From NCBI RefSeq assembly GCF_020520425.1, contig NC_079487.1, positions 129,726,385 to 129,790,384 on the forward strand: a stretch of DNA of 64,000 nucleotides, given 5' to 3'. Position 1 is the first letter of the stretch. Every line of letters starts with the position of its first letter. This document shows, piece by piece, positions 11,290 through 22,900 of this stretch. Origin of the DNA: Spinacia oleracea. Its lineage: Eukaryota > Streptophyta > Magnoliopsida > Caryophyllales > Amaranthaceae. A program made the position numbers and the translations under genes. The notes beneath the pieces were generated by a model. The model was not told the DNA's origin. It worked only from the letters and a program-made list of their open reading frames with translations, and made no database searches.

Positions 11290-13084
11290 TATTTTTTTTT
11301 ATCAATTAACTCGTATGTTTCATATCATGACACCTAGCTATAAAAGTAAAGAAATCCTTGACAACCCCCTATTTACCAATACCCCCTATTGCATTTGTAA
11401 AGTATTGATGTATATAGATGGACCATCTCCCTTAGCCCTTTGCTAGGTTTGGTGGGGCAAACTCTTTCATAAGTGTGAATGGAGATAACGATTGGTCTAT
11501 CCAGGAGGGTATAGAGTACGCTAGAGTTCACCGGTTAAGCTTTATGCTAAATTAAAGCTACCACTTGTGCCTTAATTGTTTGGTTTGTGTTTACAATTAA
11601 GATGGTCATGACTCATGAGTCATGACATTGTGAGGTTGTCCTGTTGTCCAAATGGCATCAGTCAATTATGCGGATTTGGGTATAGAATTATCCTCCCCAA
11701 ACACAGAATTGCTTGTCAGTCAATAATAATCTAAACTTAGCACAAGATACAAAACAAAAAAATTAAAAGAAAATCAAAGAAACGTAGCCATATTTTTTTT
11801 GTGGTCCCAAGGTGAGTTCATCCCTAAGATAATTGACTATATAATACTAATAGTTTGTCCCAACAAAATGATCATAGAGTTTATTAAGATCCTTTGCTAT
11901 GTTGTGGTTGGTGCCATGTACAAAGGAGGAGGAATATGCCAATATGGTATATTCTTTCATGTAATAAGAATGATAAAGTTAATTATTAATTATGCTATTT
12001 GGCACGTAAATGTATTGTCGACCAAGATGTTAGCTAGGATTTTGTGGAGAATTAATTAAATAGCGAGTTTGTACAATAGGTTATGTGTTCAAATCTCTCT
12101 CTCTCACTTGTAAGTTGTAACTGTCCTTGTAGTTCATTCACCCATAAAAAACTTTATAATGGGTGCCTTTAATCATCAGAACTTAATAAACCTTATTAAA
12201 ATTTGATAGGACTTGATTGAAACTTATTATACATTATTAAACCTTGTAGTATTGTATTAAAATTGGTTGGACTTAGCTACACCTGATTATCTCTTATGTT
12301 ATTTACTACTACGTATCTCATATGTTATTTACTTTGACTAACATATAGTAATATTTTACAACTAAGAGAATATATTTTAACAAGATAGTTTTTTTTAAAG
12401 GTAACAAGATAGTTTTTTTATAAGAGCGTCAAAGGTCTTTTAGTGCTCTTTGAAACTTAGGTACTTTAAATTAGTTTTGGGCCTTGACTAAAGAGAGTTA
12501 TCGGATAAGATAGTATGGGTATGGTCATATCTCTTTTAGAATGGATATTTTTAATAAGGAAATTTTGGTTATGTAATTTGATGAAAAAATATTAATAAGG
12601 TTATTATAATATCTAATTTAATTTTTTTATAATATGATTGATACAAAAATATGTGTACCTTTATATTTTATGATGGACGAAAACTAATGTTAGTTACGTT
12701 CTACAAATCTATAGGGCGAAGGTGCATGTTGTTAGGCAAATCATTGGTAGCAAAATAAAGAGTAAAGCACACTATTTTATATGTTCATTTTTTTCCATCA
12801 TGTAAGACAATGAGTCTAATTTTTCACTATTTAGATGTTTTAAATAGAGACGATGTCTTATTTTTCTTTAAATTAACTTTGTGAATAATTTTGCTTGCCT
12901 ATTATTTGTTGTAATGAGTTGTGATAATGCAATTTTTAGTTTTTAAAAGAAATTCGCACGCATTGCGTGCATATAAGACTCGTTAAAACTGGTTGGACTT
13001 AGCTACACCTGATTTCAAAAAAGTAAACTTATACACTTGATTGCTATTTATCAGAACTTATTAGACTCTAAACTTAGTACATAC
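11290..13084. other. AT-rich intergenic DNA with one possible Helitron 3' end
   Basis: No gene is supported. At about 12957-12972 the sequence GCACGCATTGCGTGC is a perfect 7-bp-stem hairpin like those at Helitron 3' ends, but no CTAG follows, so it is at most a decayed element. Fragments of TTAGTAAGACTTGATTGAAAC type look like old repeats. Confidence 0.45.
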
Positions 13085-13600
13085 TAAATATTATACACAA
13101 ACTTTTCGGAAAGGCCGATCTACGATAATATATTGTGTGGCGGTCTAAAAGAGGAAGGTTATCCGCACTTGTTCTGTTCTTTTAGTTACCCTTATTAATG
13201 TTATAAGTTTTCTTTATTGTAGTTATAAGTTACCTTATTTTCAAGGCTATTAGCTCAAATGGCGGAGCAATGTACAATATTATACATGGTGTGGGTCAAG
13301 CTCCACGTAGCCTACTACCTATATTACACTTGTGTATTGGTGTATATTTTCATTGTTGGTGTTGTATTGGTCATAATTATAACTTGTAACAAGCATATCA
13401 CTTTTGATCAGGGTCACTTGATTGTTTATTGTTAGGGTCGCGTTTTTCAATGGTTAGGGTCACATTTATCCTTGAGTAAGGTAACTTTAGTCCTCGAATA
13501 AGGTCACTTATATCTTTAGGCTGGTTCACTTTTATATTTGGATGTATAATAAAATATCGTAGATCGGGGACACACAAATTTTTTTGAATATTACATACTG
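13085..13600 (+). repeat. Dispersed repeat with tRNA-like core, copy 2
   Basis: Second copy of the repeat at 6650-7200, colinear from TATACACAAACTTTTC through the tRNA-like core (13245-13312) to GTAGATCGGGGACACAC. It lacks the internal duplication of copy 1 and has GGCCGATCTACGATAATATA near its left side where copy 1 differs. Limits are approximate. Confidence 0.7.
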
Positions 13601-15738
13601 TTTAGAGACACCGAACACGTCCTAAATATTATTACACTGTTTCCATATAAGCCTTTAATTGTGTTCTTACTTTTACAATGTCACCAAATTTGAAGCCGTT
13701 TGAAGTCTTAAACTCTTTTAGAAAAGACCCGCCTAATAGTATGTATATAAAAAAATTAATTAGTGATTGAATTCGTATAAGATAAGAAGATATTTAACGT
13801 AGTGCAACTTAGACAAAAACAAAAGGTCAAAATAATACTCAATATTATGGGTTGGACGTTATCTGAAAATTGAACGTGTTATCTTTTAGGGTATGGTTAG
13901 TCAAAGTATTTGATATAATTAATTAATAAATTAATGAAAGTGACATGATCTAAAGCCAACATGGATAATGCGTTAGATTGTCAAGCTGGCTTGAGTAACC
14001 TCATTGGGCAAGTTTTCATGGCCAATTTGCTGTTTTTTCTTTTTCTCTTTTCTTTTTAGGGGTCAAGTGACCTTTTCTACTCGACCTTCTCTTCTTTTTA
14101 ATGTATTTTTTTTTAATATTTACACATTTATAGTATTTATTTTTGTATTCTTGCGGTTGACGATCTGCCATTGAACCCACGTCTTCTTGCACATTATTCT
14201 AGAAACTGTGGAAATATCTTATATTGCCCTTTATTTTAAGGGGTGCTCTTTCAAGAATTGGTGTGGTTCATTGCATATAGTTCAAATTTTTGCCTATTGC
14301 CTTCTGCATGGTTGTATAAGTGAAGTATGGAACGTAAATTAAACCGATTGGTTTTATAGTAGAATCCTGTTGAATATCTTTGTGATCGGACTCTCCCCCG
14401 ATAATTAAAGCCTATTGATACAATTAAGCCCCATAAAATATTTTCAACTTGAGCTTGACTGGTGTATAATATTTGATCACGGAACACAGTACACGTTCCT
14501 GACCCTTGCCAACGCCAATCAAAGAAGGAAGGGTTTAGTGATTTGGAAAATGCAAGACGAAAGATTTGAAGATTTGTTTGGAGAAGAAACCCCAACATAA
14601 TTGACTGCTCAAAGTAGGAGTTATTTAACCTCATGTAGAAAACACAGAAACCAGAAAAGAACCAACGATAAAGTTATTATCCATCATAATTGCAAGCAAT
14701 AGATGGACTAACGCGTGACTGATATGAAGGGAATGTTGAGAAGAATAACTCACACATGCATCAGTTGAGACTAATTATCCCACGTAGAAGGATTGAGAGG
14801 ATGACTAATAAAATTAGTGAGCTATTCTACATATCACAAATGAACTTTAAGAATGAATCCAGTCAAAGTTATATGTGGTTACAGGTTAGACTCTCCCGAC
14901 ATGGACTCGAGGTGTTCTTGTACAAATTTATCACAAGTTCTATTTATTTGAGCGAGTTATGGATGAAATAAACAAGAGAAATGTTTGGTTAACTCTTAGG
15001 ATTGGTAATCTTCCAGCTAAAAAAGTGTAGATATAATTTAGTAAGGAGTAGGTGAAGACTAGAATTCAATTTTGCTTGTTTCAATTTTTTATATTTTTTC
15101 ACAAAGGCTAACTAAATAACATTATGGGACAATGTCGATCTTTCCCGCTCCTTTCTGGTTTTATTGGTGACAATGACGATCTCCTACGACGATTCATGTT
15201 AGATAACCCCAAAACATTTGGGACTAAGGCTTTGTTCTTGTTGTTGCTAACTAAACAACATTACGGGAAACTAGAAAAGGAAATTAAATCTCGTGAAGCT
15301 CCGGTTGCAAGAATATGACCTCGACCCACCTGCTCCCACTCTATCTTGTGAACGTTGCACCAAGAGAAATCGTTACCTAGGGTCTTGATTTCTTTTAGTG
15401 TACGAAATAACCTGAATTAAACTAAACACACAAAACTTAACTAGAAACAAACCCACCATAGGGGTACTTACTAAAATGAAACAATCAAACCCACTATAGG
15501 GTACTTACTACACTGAAATTATGTATTTTTTATTGAGATCTAAAGCAAAAACACAACATAATTGAAAGAGAAGGGGCGGAAATAACCAAATTTCCGAAGA
15601 AAATTGGCTATTTCCGCCCTAGAAAACCCTAGTTTTGTAAACCTTAAAAAGAGAGAGAAAATAGGGAGAGAGGGGAGAAGCGGCTTAGGTAACAAACTTT
15701 TGTTAATGTACTTAAAATCATATATTTTTCTTCATAAA
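13601..15738. other. Intergenic DNA, no gene recognised
   Basis: Frames at 14251-14634 (-), 14415-14600 (+) and 15124-15318 (+) have no family I recognise, overlap each other in part, and lack convincing signals. At 15449-15515 the motif AAACCCACYATAGGG occurs twice. CT-rich tracts lie around 14035-14105. Confidence 0.45.
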
Positions 15739-15747
15739 TTTTCATTA

Positions 15748-16998
15748 GGAAATTTTGTCATAAAGGACCTTTTATATTCCAAAAATTGTGACAAAGGACC
15801 TTTTAAAAAAAAAGTTGTGAGATAGGACCAAAATTAGATTTTTTATTGTGAATAGGGACCATAACCCATTTTCCGGCAGTCAACTCAATTCTCCGGCGTT
15901 GACCGGCGCGTGCACTGCACGTGACCCTTAAAAAACATACTTTTTCCCTCCAATTTCCCCTTTAACTACCTAAAGAAAACCTTAACCAAAAAAATTCCCC
16001 TTTTCTCTCTCGTCGTTGCTCTGTTTCCATGACCTGCTCCAAGCTTCTTCATCAATTCGTTGCCTCCTGTTAAAAAAATAATAATTCATAACTTCCCCCT
16101 TGATTTTCGTTGTAATTCGTACTAGGTAAGAGTAAAAGCCCTAATTTTTTTGATCCAATTCCTCCAATTTCTGAACTGTCGAAATTAGGGTTCATAAGTT
16201 AAATTAGAGCCACCTGGAAGGGCATTTTGTATTAACGGCCTCATAACGGATTGCTACCCCGGTCTACAATGGAGTTAATCTTGATGGAATTTCATTAAAG
16301 GACTCGTTAACAGCTGTTTGCAATGCCACCGAAGTTGCTGCGCAAATTCATCAACTCTACGGGTCACATTCTTTTAAGAGGATTCAAATTAGGAAAATTG
16401 GTAATGGTAAAAAGGAAACCCCAGATGAATATGCTCTCTCGGTACTTACCTTGAAATCCCACAAGCAGGGCCAACATGATGAACTAGTTCATGCTGCTGT
16501 TGTAAGAATCCAGAGGCAAGAGACCAATACAGCAGCCCGCAGGCTTCTCACCACTGTGAGAGATCAAGGAGATGAAGGAACTACATAAGTGCATCGATAA
16601 AAGTTAAAATATACGACACTTAATTCTCTTGTGCTTATAGAATATTCAGGTGAAGGTTTTTTTAGGTAGCTTTTCATGTTTTTGCAGGATGAATGTAGTG
16701 GTGTTATCGAACTGTTGAGGAAGGAGAAGCAATGAGGAGTGAGAAATAGAGGGTTTTTTAAGGTTTTCTTTAGGTAGTTAGGGGGGAATTTGGGGGGTGG
16801 GGGAATCCATTTTTGAAGGGTCACGTGCAGTGCACGCACCGGTCAACGCCGGAGAATTGAGTTTGACTGCCGGAAAATGGGTTTTGGTCCCTATTCACAA
16901 CAAAAAATCTGGTTTGGGTCCTGTCTCACAACTTTTTTTTTAAAAGGTCCTTTGTCACAATTTTTGGATTATAAAAGGTCCTTTCTGACAAAATTTCC
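15748..16998. mobile_element. MULE with long inverted repeats (Pack-MULE candidate)
   Basis: The two ends are inverted copies of each other for at least about 250 bp and perhaps 330 bp (starting GGAAATTTTGTCA). They share the tract around AACTCAATTCTCCGGCGTTG and GTGCACTGCACGTGACCC. The perfect 9-bp direct repeat TTTTCATTA flanks the element at 15739-15747 and 16999-17007. Long terminal inverted repeats with a 9-bp duplication define a Mutator-like element. No transposase frame is present; the middle carries unrelated coding-like sequence. Confidence 0.88.
16247..16588 (+). pseudogene. Captured gene fragment inside MULE
   Basis: A 113-codon frame is open from just after a stop at 16244 to TAA at 16586-16588, with balanced, non-repetitive composition (for example VYNGVNLDGISLKDSLTAV, IHQLYGSHSFKRIQIRK, DELVHAAVVRIQRQETN). 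It starts without an ATG. In composition it differs from the surrounding AT-rich DNA and from the inverted repeats, so it is probably a host exon carried by the element. I do not recognise the parent gene. Confidence 0.55.
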
Positions 16999-17157
16999 TT
17001 TTCATTATCACCTGTTATCGTTTGGGGAGAAATATTTGGTTACAAGGATCTGGCTTGGATAAGGCAGCATTGGATTCTTCTTCTGAAAAAACATAAAAGT
17101 ATATGAAGGTAAAAGATAGTTTTTAGAGAAAAAATATTAAATTTAAGTCAAACTTAA

Positions 17158-17433
17158 GGCCCGTTCAATATCTTTTTTTGTTTTTCCAATTTTCTATTTT
17201 TACAAAACTAAAAATCAAAATATAAAAATCACAAAAGTTATCACTATCAGCTTCCTATTTTTGGTTTTTAGATTGAACAATGAACTAAAAGATAATCTTA
17301 CTTATAGTAATTATGGTAATTTTGAAACTGACAACAAAAAAACTGGAAACTATTTTTTGTGATTTTCATATTTTGGTTTTTAGTTTTGTTAAAAACATAA
17401 AACTAGAAACAAAAAACGATACCGAACGGACCC
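17158..17433. mobile_element. MITE with GGCCCGTTCAATATC ends
   Basis: The left end GGCCCGTTCAATATCTTTTTTTG is matched by the inverted right end AAAAAACGATACCGAACGGACCC. TTAA lies on both sides, so the duplication is TTAA or the 3-bp TAA/TTA of PIF/Harbinger elements. The interior is AT-rich, with no gene. It lies just downstream of the last Patellin-like exon. Confidence 0.65.
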
Positions 17434-18312
17434 TTAATTAGTTTCCAGTTTTTGTTGTCATTTTCCAAAATCAACATGATTACTACAAGTATGATTATTT
17501 TTGGATTCTGCAATATAAATCATATAACTATCAAACCCAAAAACAAAAATTGGTACTGATATCAAACGAGCCTTTAATAAATTTATATTATCTCTTACCG
17601 ATGCGACACAGATATACCAATTTTTTTGTTGAGAAGCTACGATTCTGAATGGTGAGTTCAATCTTTCCATCTGATTCATCTCCAAATACAAATTCTTCAT
17701 AAGGCATCCATCCCGACCGCATAAACCCAAACTCACGGATTACACGGGGAAGTGTCTGAAATTTTAGTTCGTCATCAAGACATCCGGTACACACAAATTT
17801 TGCACCATAAGAGACATCCCATCCAATAACTTTAAATCGAACAGTAACTTTACTTCCCTACACAAAAGTCAAAACGTTATAGTTAAAAAACATTCAATTG
17901 CAAAAATTATGGTCTAAATCAATCAAAATAGATTAGAAATAACCTTTGTAAAATGGAACTCAACGCGTTTCCTTCTTGTACGAGGAATGTCCAAATGCCC
18001 TCCCCTGATCTCCCCATGTTGTCCATCAAAAGGAGGGATGCCGCCGTATTTTTCAGGAACATGTTTTGGATCAATTATCCTAATAAACATCAACATACAC
18101 ATCACAAAGTATAAGAAATAATAATTGAGGATTAATTGTTCCATAAAACGTTCATATTATGCAAAAAACACGACTACTAAGAAAATGCACATGTGTGTAA
18201 GAAAAACAATCATTGTTGTATATTTTTATGTAAAATAGGAGAAAGTGAATGGTTGTTTAATTAAAAGGTACAAAAGGTTGGATGTGGGATGGTAAGGGTT
18301 TCTAAACCTCGG

Positions 18313-18549
18313 GTGGCTTGTGTTCATATGGACATAAGTGATCCAAATACAAACATCTTGAGTAGCAACACATAATATGTCAGTACCAAAATGCAAATTT
18401 GCTCAAGTACCACCAATACAAGTGATATTGTGTTATTGGTATTCACATAATATGTCAGTACCAAAATGCAAAATTGCTCAAGTACTCCAGATTATATATT
18501 GGTAGTCACTTGTGGAGTTGTGTCCATATGGACACAAGTCACTTGTGAC
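18313..18549. repeat. Palindromic repeat unit with internal 42-bp direct repeat
   Basis: CACATAATATGTCAGTACC and the bases after it occur twice (18369-18410 and 18444-18485, 42 bp, nearly identical). Outside them are inverted-type copies of CTTGTGTCCATATGGACA; the right one, 18518-18537, is a perfect 20-bp palindrome TTGTGTCCATATGGACACAA. It resembles a small foldback element, but no target duplication was found. Confidence 0.5.
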
Positions 18550-19014
18550 AAAGACTTTCTCGTGAGATGGTTGGGTGGGAAAAGGCAAATGTGTATAGAA
18601 AAAACAATCATGTTTTAATTTTTTTCTTGTTTTTTTGGCATAAATTTTTGAAAAAGTGGGGAAAATGTAAGACTACAAAGAAAAAAACGTTTTGTGCAAC
18701 ACCAAGAATTTGGCTTTCAACCTAATAAAAAATAAAATATTTTATGTTTTCTCTCTCCCAAACACCACAGCCAATACCAACAATATTTAACAACATTTAT
18801 CAAACACCATTTCTAAAATTTCACTTTGCAATTATAACATCACCTATAAAATTTCATTTTTCATTTAAAAAAGTAAATAATATTGTTTGGTCCCCTCATA
18901 TGCCACATGTCAAGTTTTCCATGCATGAAATTGGTGTTCCATTTGGTGTTCATTAACACCAATTCTTAAATGGCTTCACTCTCTCTCTTCCTTTTTCTCT
19001 CATCTTTCTAACTA

Positions 19015-19272
19015 CTCCCAATGTCCCTTAATACTCGACCTGTTTTGACCAGATACGCTTTCCGATGCACAAATTTGACCACCAATTTCTTTAACTACAT
19101 GTTATAAAAACGTATAAATTTTTAATATTTTGAAAATATATATTAAGATGAAGCCAACAATATATTATATAGTAACATTTATTTTCATATACTAAAATAA
19201 AATAGGGTCAAAGTGAGTTATATGAATAGTGCAAAAAGTCAAAATAGGTCGAGTATTAAATGACAGAGGGAG
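19015..19272. mobile_element. Stowaway-like MITE
   Basis: Ends CTCCCAATGTCCCTTAATACTCGACC and GGTCGAGTATTAAATGACAGAGGGAG lie between TA dinucleotides. It is non-coding. Confidence 0.75.
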
Positions 19273-19517
19273 TATTTTATTGTATTTTATTCAATTCTCT
19301 CTCTTGAACACCAAAAATTGGTGTTTGATAAACATGCTCTAAGACTTTGTTCCTTTGTACTTAATTTCAGTTCCATTCAGTTCAGTTCGTTCAGTTCGAA
19401 AGAACTACGTTGTGTTCATCTTCATCTTTAATAATCTTATATTATTATTTTAGTTATTATTATAATGTTAAAAATTACTATTATTATATTGCAATGTTCA
19501 TCTTTATGTATTTATTA

Positions 19518-19867
19518 CTCCATCCGTTTCTAAATACGTGTCCAGTTCCCATTTATGGCGTTCCCTTTTATGTGTCCACTTTCCGTTTTTGGACATACAC
19601 CTTTTCCCACTTTTCTATACACTTTTCCCACTTTTCCATACATTTTTTCCACTTTTCTATACATCATTATTACCTTTTCTTACACATTCTACACTTTTCC
19701 CACTTTTCAATCACCACCTCCACTTTTATTTATACTTTATCAATAAACAATTATCTACCTTTTCCTTTCCAAAAAAAACATTCTCAATCATTACCTCTTA
19801 CACACCATTCAATTTTATTAATTACCATGTACATATCCAAAGTGGACACGTATTTAGGAACGGAGGG

Positions 19868-19869
<2 letters not shown>
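19518..19869. mobile_element. Stowaway-like MITE (AAATACGTG family, copy 2)
   Basis: Ends CTCCATCCGTTTCTAAATACGTG and ACACGTATTTAGGAACGGAGGGAG with TA flanks. It is closely similar to 10933-11289. The ATT microsatellite at its right edge starts in the TA flank and leads straight into the RLE retroelement. Frames 19410-19913 and 19538-20071 are repeat translations. Confidence 0.85.

Positions 19870-19870
<1 letters not shown>

Positions 19871-19910
<40 letters not shown>
19871..19910 (-). repeat. (ATT)13 tract at the 3' end of the retroelement
   Basis: Forty bases of ATT repeat. On the minus strand this is an (AAT)n tail right after the retroelement's 3' untranslated region. It could be the element's own tail or part of a microsatellite target, since ATT repeats also border the 5' end (23722-23736). 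Confidence 0.7.
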
Positions 19911-19912
<2 letters not shown>

Positions 19913-22900
19913 AAACACCAAAACGTTACAAGCTTAACAAGCTACAAAGAACAAGTGAACTACAAGAAGTTGGAGGGGAGCCGAGATACAATCTGGGCCC
20001 CCACTCCTCTAGCTATGGCAAACCCGATCCTGCTGAAAATGTGGGCAGCTGCCCGCGCCCCAATGTCCTGAGCCCTGGAGTACGCCTGGACCCGCTTCAG
20101 CAAAGAAACAGCCCCTTTCTCTAATTCCCCAAAAGAAGAGAAGGAAAAAGGAAAGAAACCGTAACCCAAAGCCCTACAACGTGCCGCATACTTATCCTGC
20201 TTCCGTTGCGCTGCAACCGCCACAACCCGACCCGGAACGAAGCCTGACAACCCCGATTGCGTCATAGGGGAAGACCCAGTCAAGTCAACACACACATCTA
20301 GACCGCCATCCCATGAGTAAAGCAAAATATCTGCAGGACGAAGTGCTCCATCACTCTCACTAGTCAGCCCAACATCAACCTCCTTGCGAGCAGAAATCCC
20401 CGACCGATAGCAAATATCCAAAAGGGTATCATGAACAACATTATGTCGATGTTTGATACCCACAATCCCAGCACAAGACACGGCATGATCCCCATAAATG
20501 TCCCCGTCGAAAACCCGAGAGCAAGCAGAACACGGCGTCGAATCATAGAACAACGGAATACCCAACCGATAGCAAAGAACCGAACGATAAGTCTTACCGT
20601 TCATAGTCTGGCCTAAACCCGAGATGGGGACTGCCCGCAACCAAGCTGAGGAGTGATCCCCTTGCTGTGATTTCCATAGGGCAACAAGACGTGAAGATAA
20701 GGAGTAGGCGGATTCCGCATCAGCAGTAACCTTCGTTAAATATATGTATGCCAATTTCTTCATGAGTGTGGGGGCAGCGATCTCACTAGGGCTACGCATA
20801 AGGTCGGTCTCCACGGTCCTATTGAAAAGACCAAGAGCATCATCAAAGGTCGGTCCCCGACCATCAACACCTGAAAGCCGAAGAAGCGAATCCTGCAAAC
20901 CAGAAGACTGCAAACGGGATGCAAGAAAAGCATAATGGCGAACATCACCAGCTGAATAAACACCCAATCCTCCATAAGAATAAGGCAAGGTGGCAAGGCG
21001 CCATTGCCAGTCACCGAACCCAGGTCCCGAAGCAGTCACGATGCGCTCTAAAGAAGCCCGCAGAGCCACATCAAAAGATAATTGGGCCGCTTCGAAAAGA
21101 TGAGGCGGACAAGTGCGCATAGCAAAGTAGAGTTTTGAAACTCCAGTACACGCACGAAGAAGCAACAACTCACACTGGGGATCATTAAGCTTGGCTACAG
21201 CATCCATCAACACAACAGTCTTCGCCACACGCTTCGAAACCAACTCCTTACAAAAAGAGGAATCCGTACTGACTGGGCCACCAAGCAACTTAACACCAAG
21301 CGCAGGACGAGCAATATCCGTAGGATAGACACCCTCTAGACGACTGCGTGGGTCCTCCGAAGGCCAGAAAACCTCCGTCTTCTCAACATTAACATGGAGA
21401 CCTAAATGAGGACCCTCCTCCAAAATCAACTCCAAGACCTGTCCAACCACCAAAGTGTCACCAACGATAGTGCCATCATCCAAGTACCAAGTCTGAAGAG
21501 ATAGATCAAATGAGTCTCTGATTCGACACACCAATGGATGTAGAACCAGAGAAAAAAGCAAAGGGCCGAGAGGATCCCCTTGCTGCACACCCTGACAAGA
21601 CCACAAGGTATGCTCCCCATAATACAGCCGCGCTGGAGAAGAGTAGCAGAATTCAACCCAACGCGAAAGAGCAGGACAATGTAGCCGAACCTCACGCAAC
21701 AAAGCCGATCGATCAACTAAATTGAACGCATTCTGAAAATCCACCAATAACATAGAGAGGCCAACATCGGCCCCACGAGCCTCAACCAACCGATTGACAG
21801 CATGGAGAATGGCCTCACCACCTGCTGGAACCCCAACTCCAAACTGAAGACCCCCAAAGTAGTTTCCTAAACGCGGACCAACCAAAGCAGCCCCGACCTT
21901 AGAAACAAGGCGCCTCCAAATAGTGCCCACAGCAATAGGCCGAATACCCCCACCAGGCTTAACAAGTGGCGTAAGAGGAGCACTAGCAATGTATCCTCCA
22001 AGCTCAGCAGGACACTTTCCAACAAGAAAGAGATTAACTACCTGAGTGATAGCATCCACCAACTCATCAGAAATAGCTACAGCAGCACCACCCAAGCAAT
22101 CCAAAAGGTGTTGAGCACGCAAGCCATCTCTACCGCACGAAGTACCACGCGGAAAGCCCTTAATCTGCTCCAAAACAACGGCGGAGGAAGCAGTAAGGTG
22201 ATGATCAACAGGGATATCCGGTAAGGTAGGGACCGGAACGGAAGGGTGCTTTGCTTGCAAATCTGCAAGAGTAGCACCATTGTAAGGGGCAAGACCTGAG
22301 GAAGAAAGAACCCTAACGGCAGCAGTGTAGTGACCATCAGAAATCTTCCTCTTGCATTGCTTAATATTACGCTCCGCCAAATCATGGTCTTCGTCAACAT
22401 CCAATAGAGGGGGAGACACGCTAGCCAATGTGTCTATGACAAGTTGCTCAGAACCACCGGGCACACCCCAAGAACGAATAGCATAGGTGATACTCTCTTC
22501 CTGTTGTCGCCGCCTAACACCGGAGGAACACTCACGATTACTTCGTGGAGAAAAAGTCTTGAGGACACAAAGAGGTAACACGAGCAACTGAACCCAACAA
22601 GCAATGTCATCTGGTCTGCAAATCACCTTATCAAGCGCCCCTTTCAGAACTCGCGAAAAACCCAAACGACATTTGAGAGGGATGGATTTCACAGAACGCA
22701 GCCGCTTAGACCATAAAGTGTTTAGAAGAGCAACATCAAAAGAAAAATGATGTTCTCGAGGCGCATCAGAAGTAGACAACTCGGAAACAGGAGCTTGCGG
22801 TTTTTGAATACCGAAGAGAGTAAAACGAATAGTACCATCCCCAGAATCAGGTGGGTCCACAAAAACCGTACTAGAACCACTGCCATGTCGACACCTGCAC

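Noticed and set aside
12957..12985. Helitron 3' end
   Set aside because: The hairpin is good but no CTAG follows and no 5' TC end was found.
14251..15318. Frames of 61-127 codons on both strands
   Set aside because: No recognisable domain, mutual overlap on opposite strands, and no consistent promoter or splice signals.
19410..20071. Frames of 167 and 177 codons
   Set aside because: They translate the MITE at 19518-19869 and the ATT microsatellite (poly-Leu, poly-Ile).
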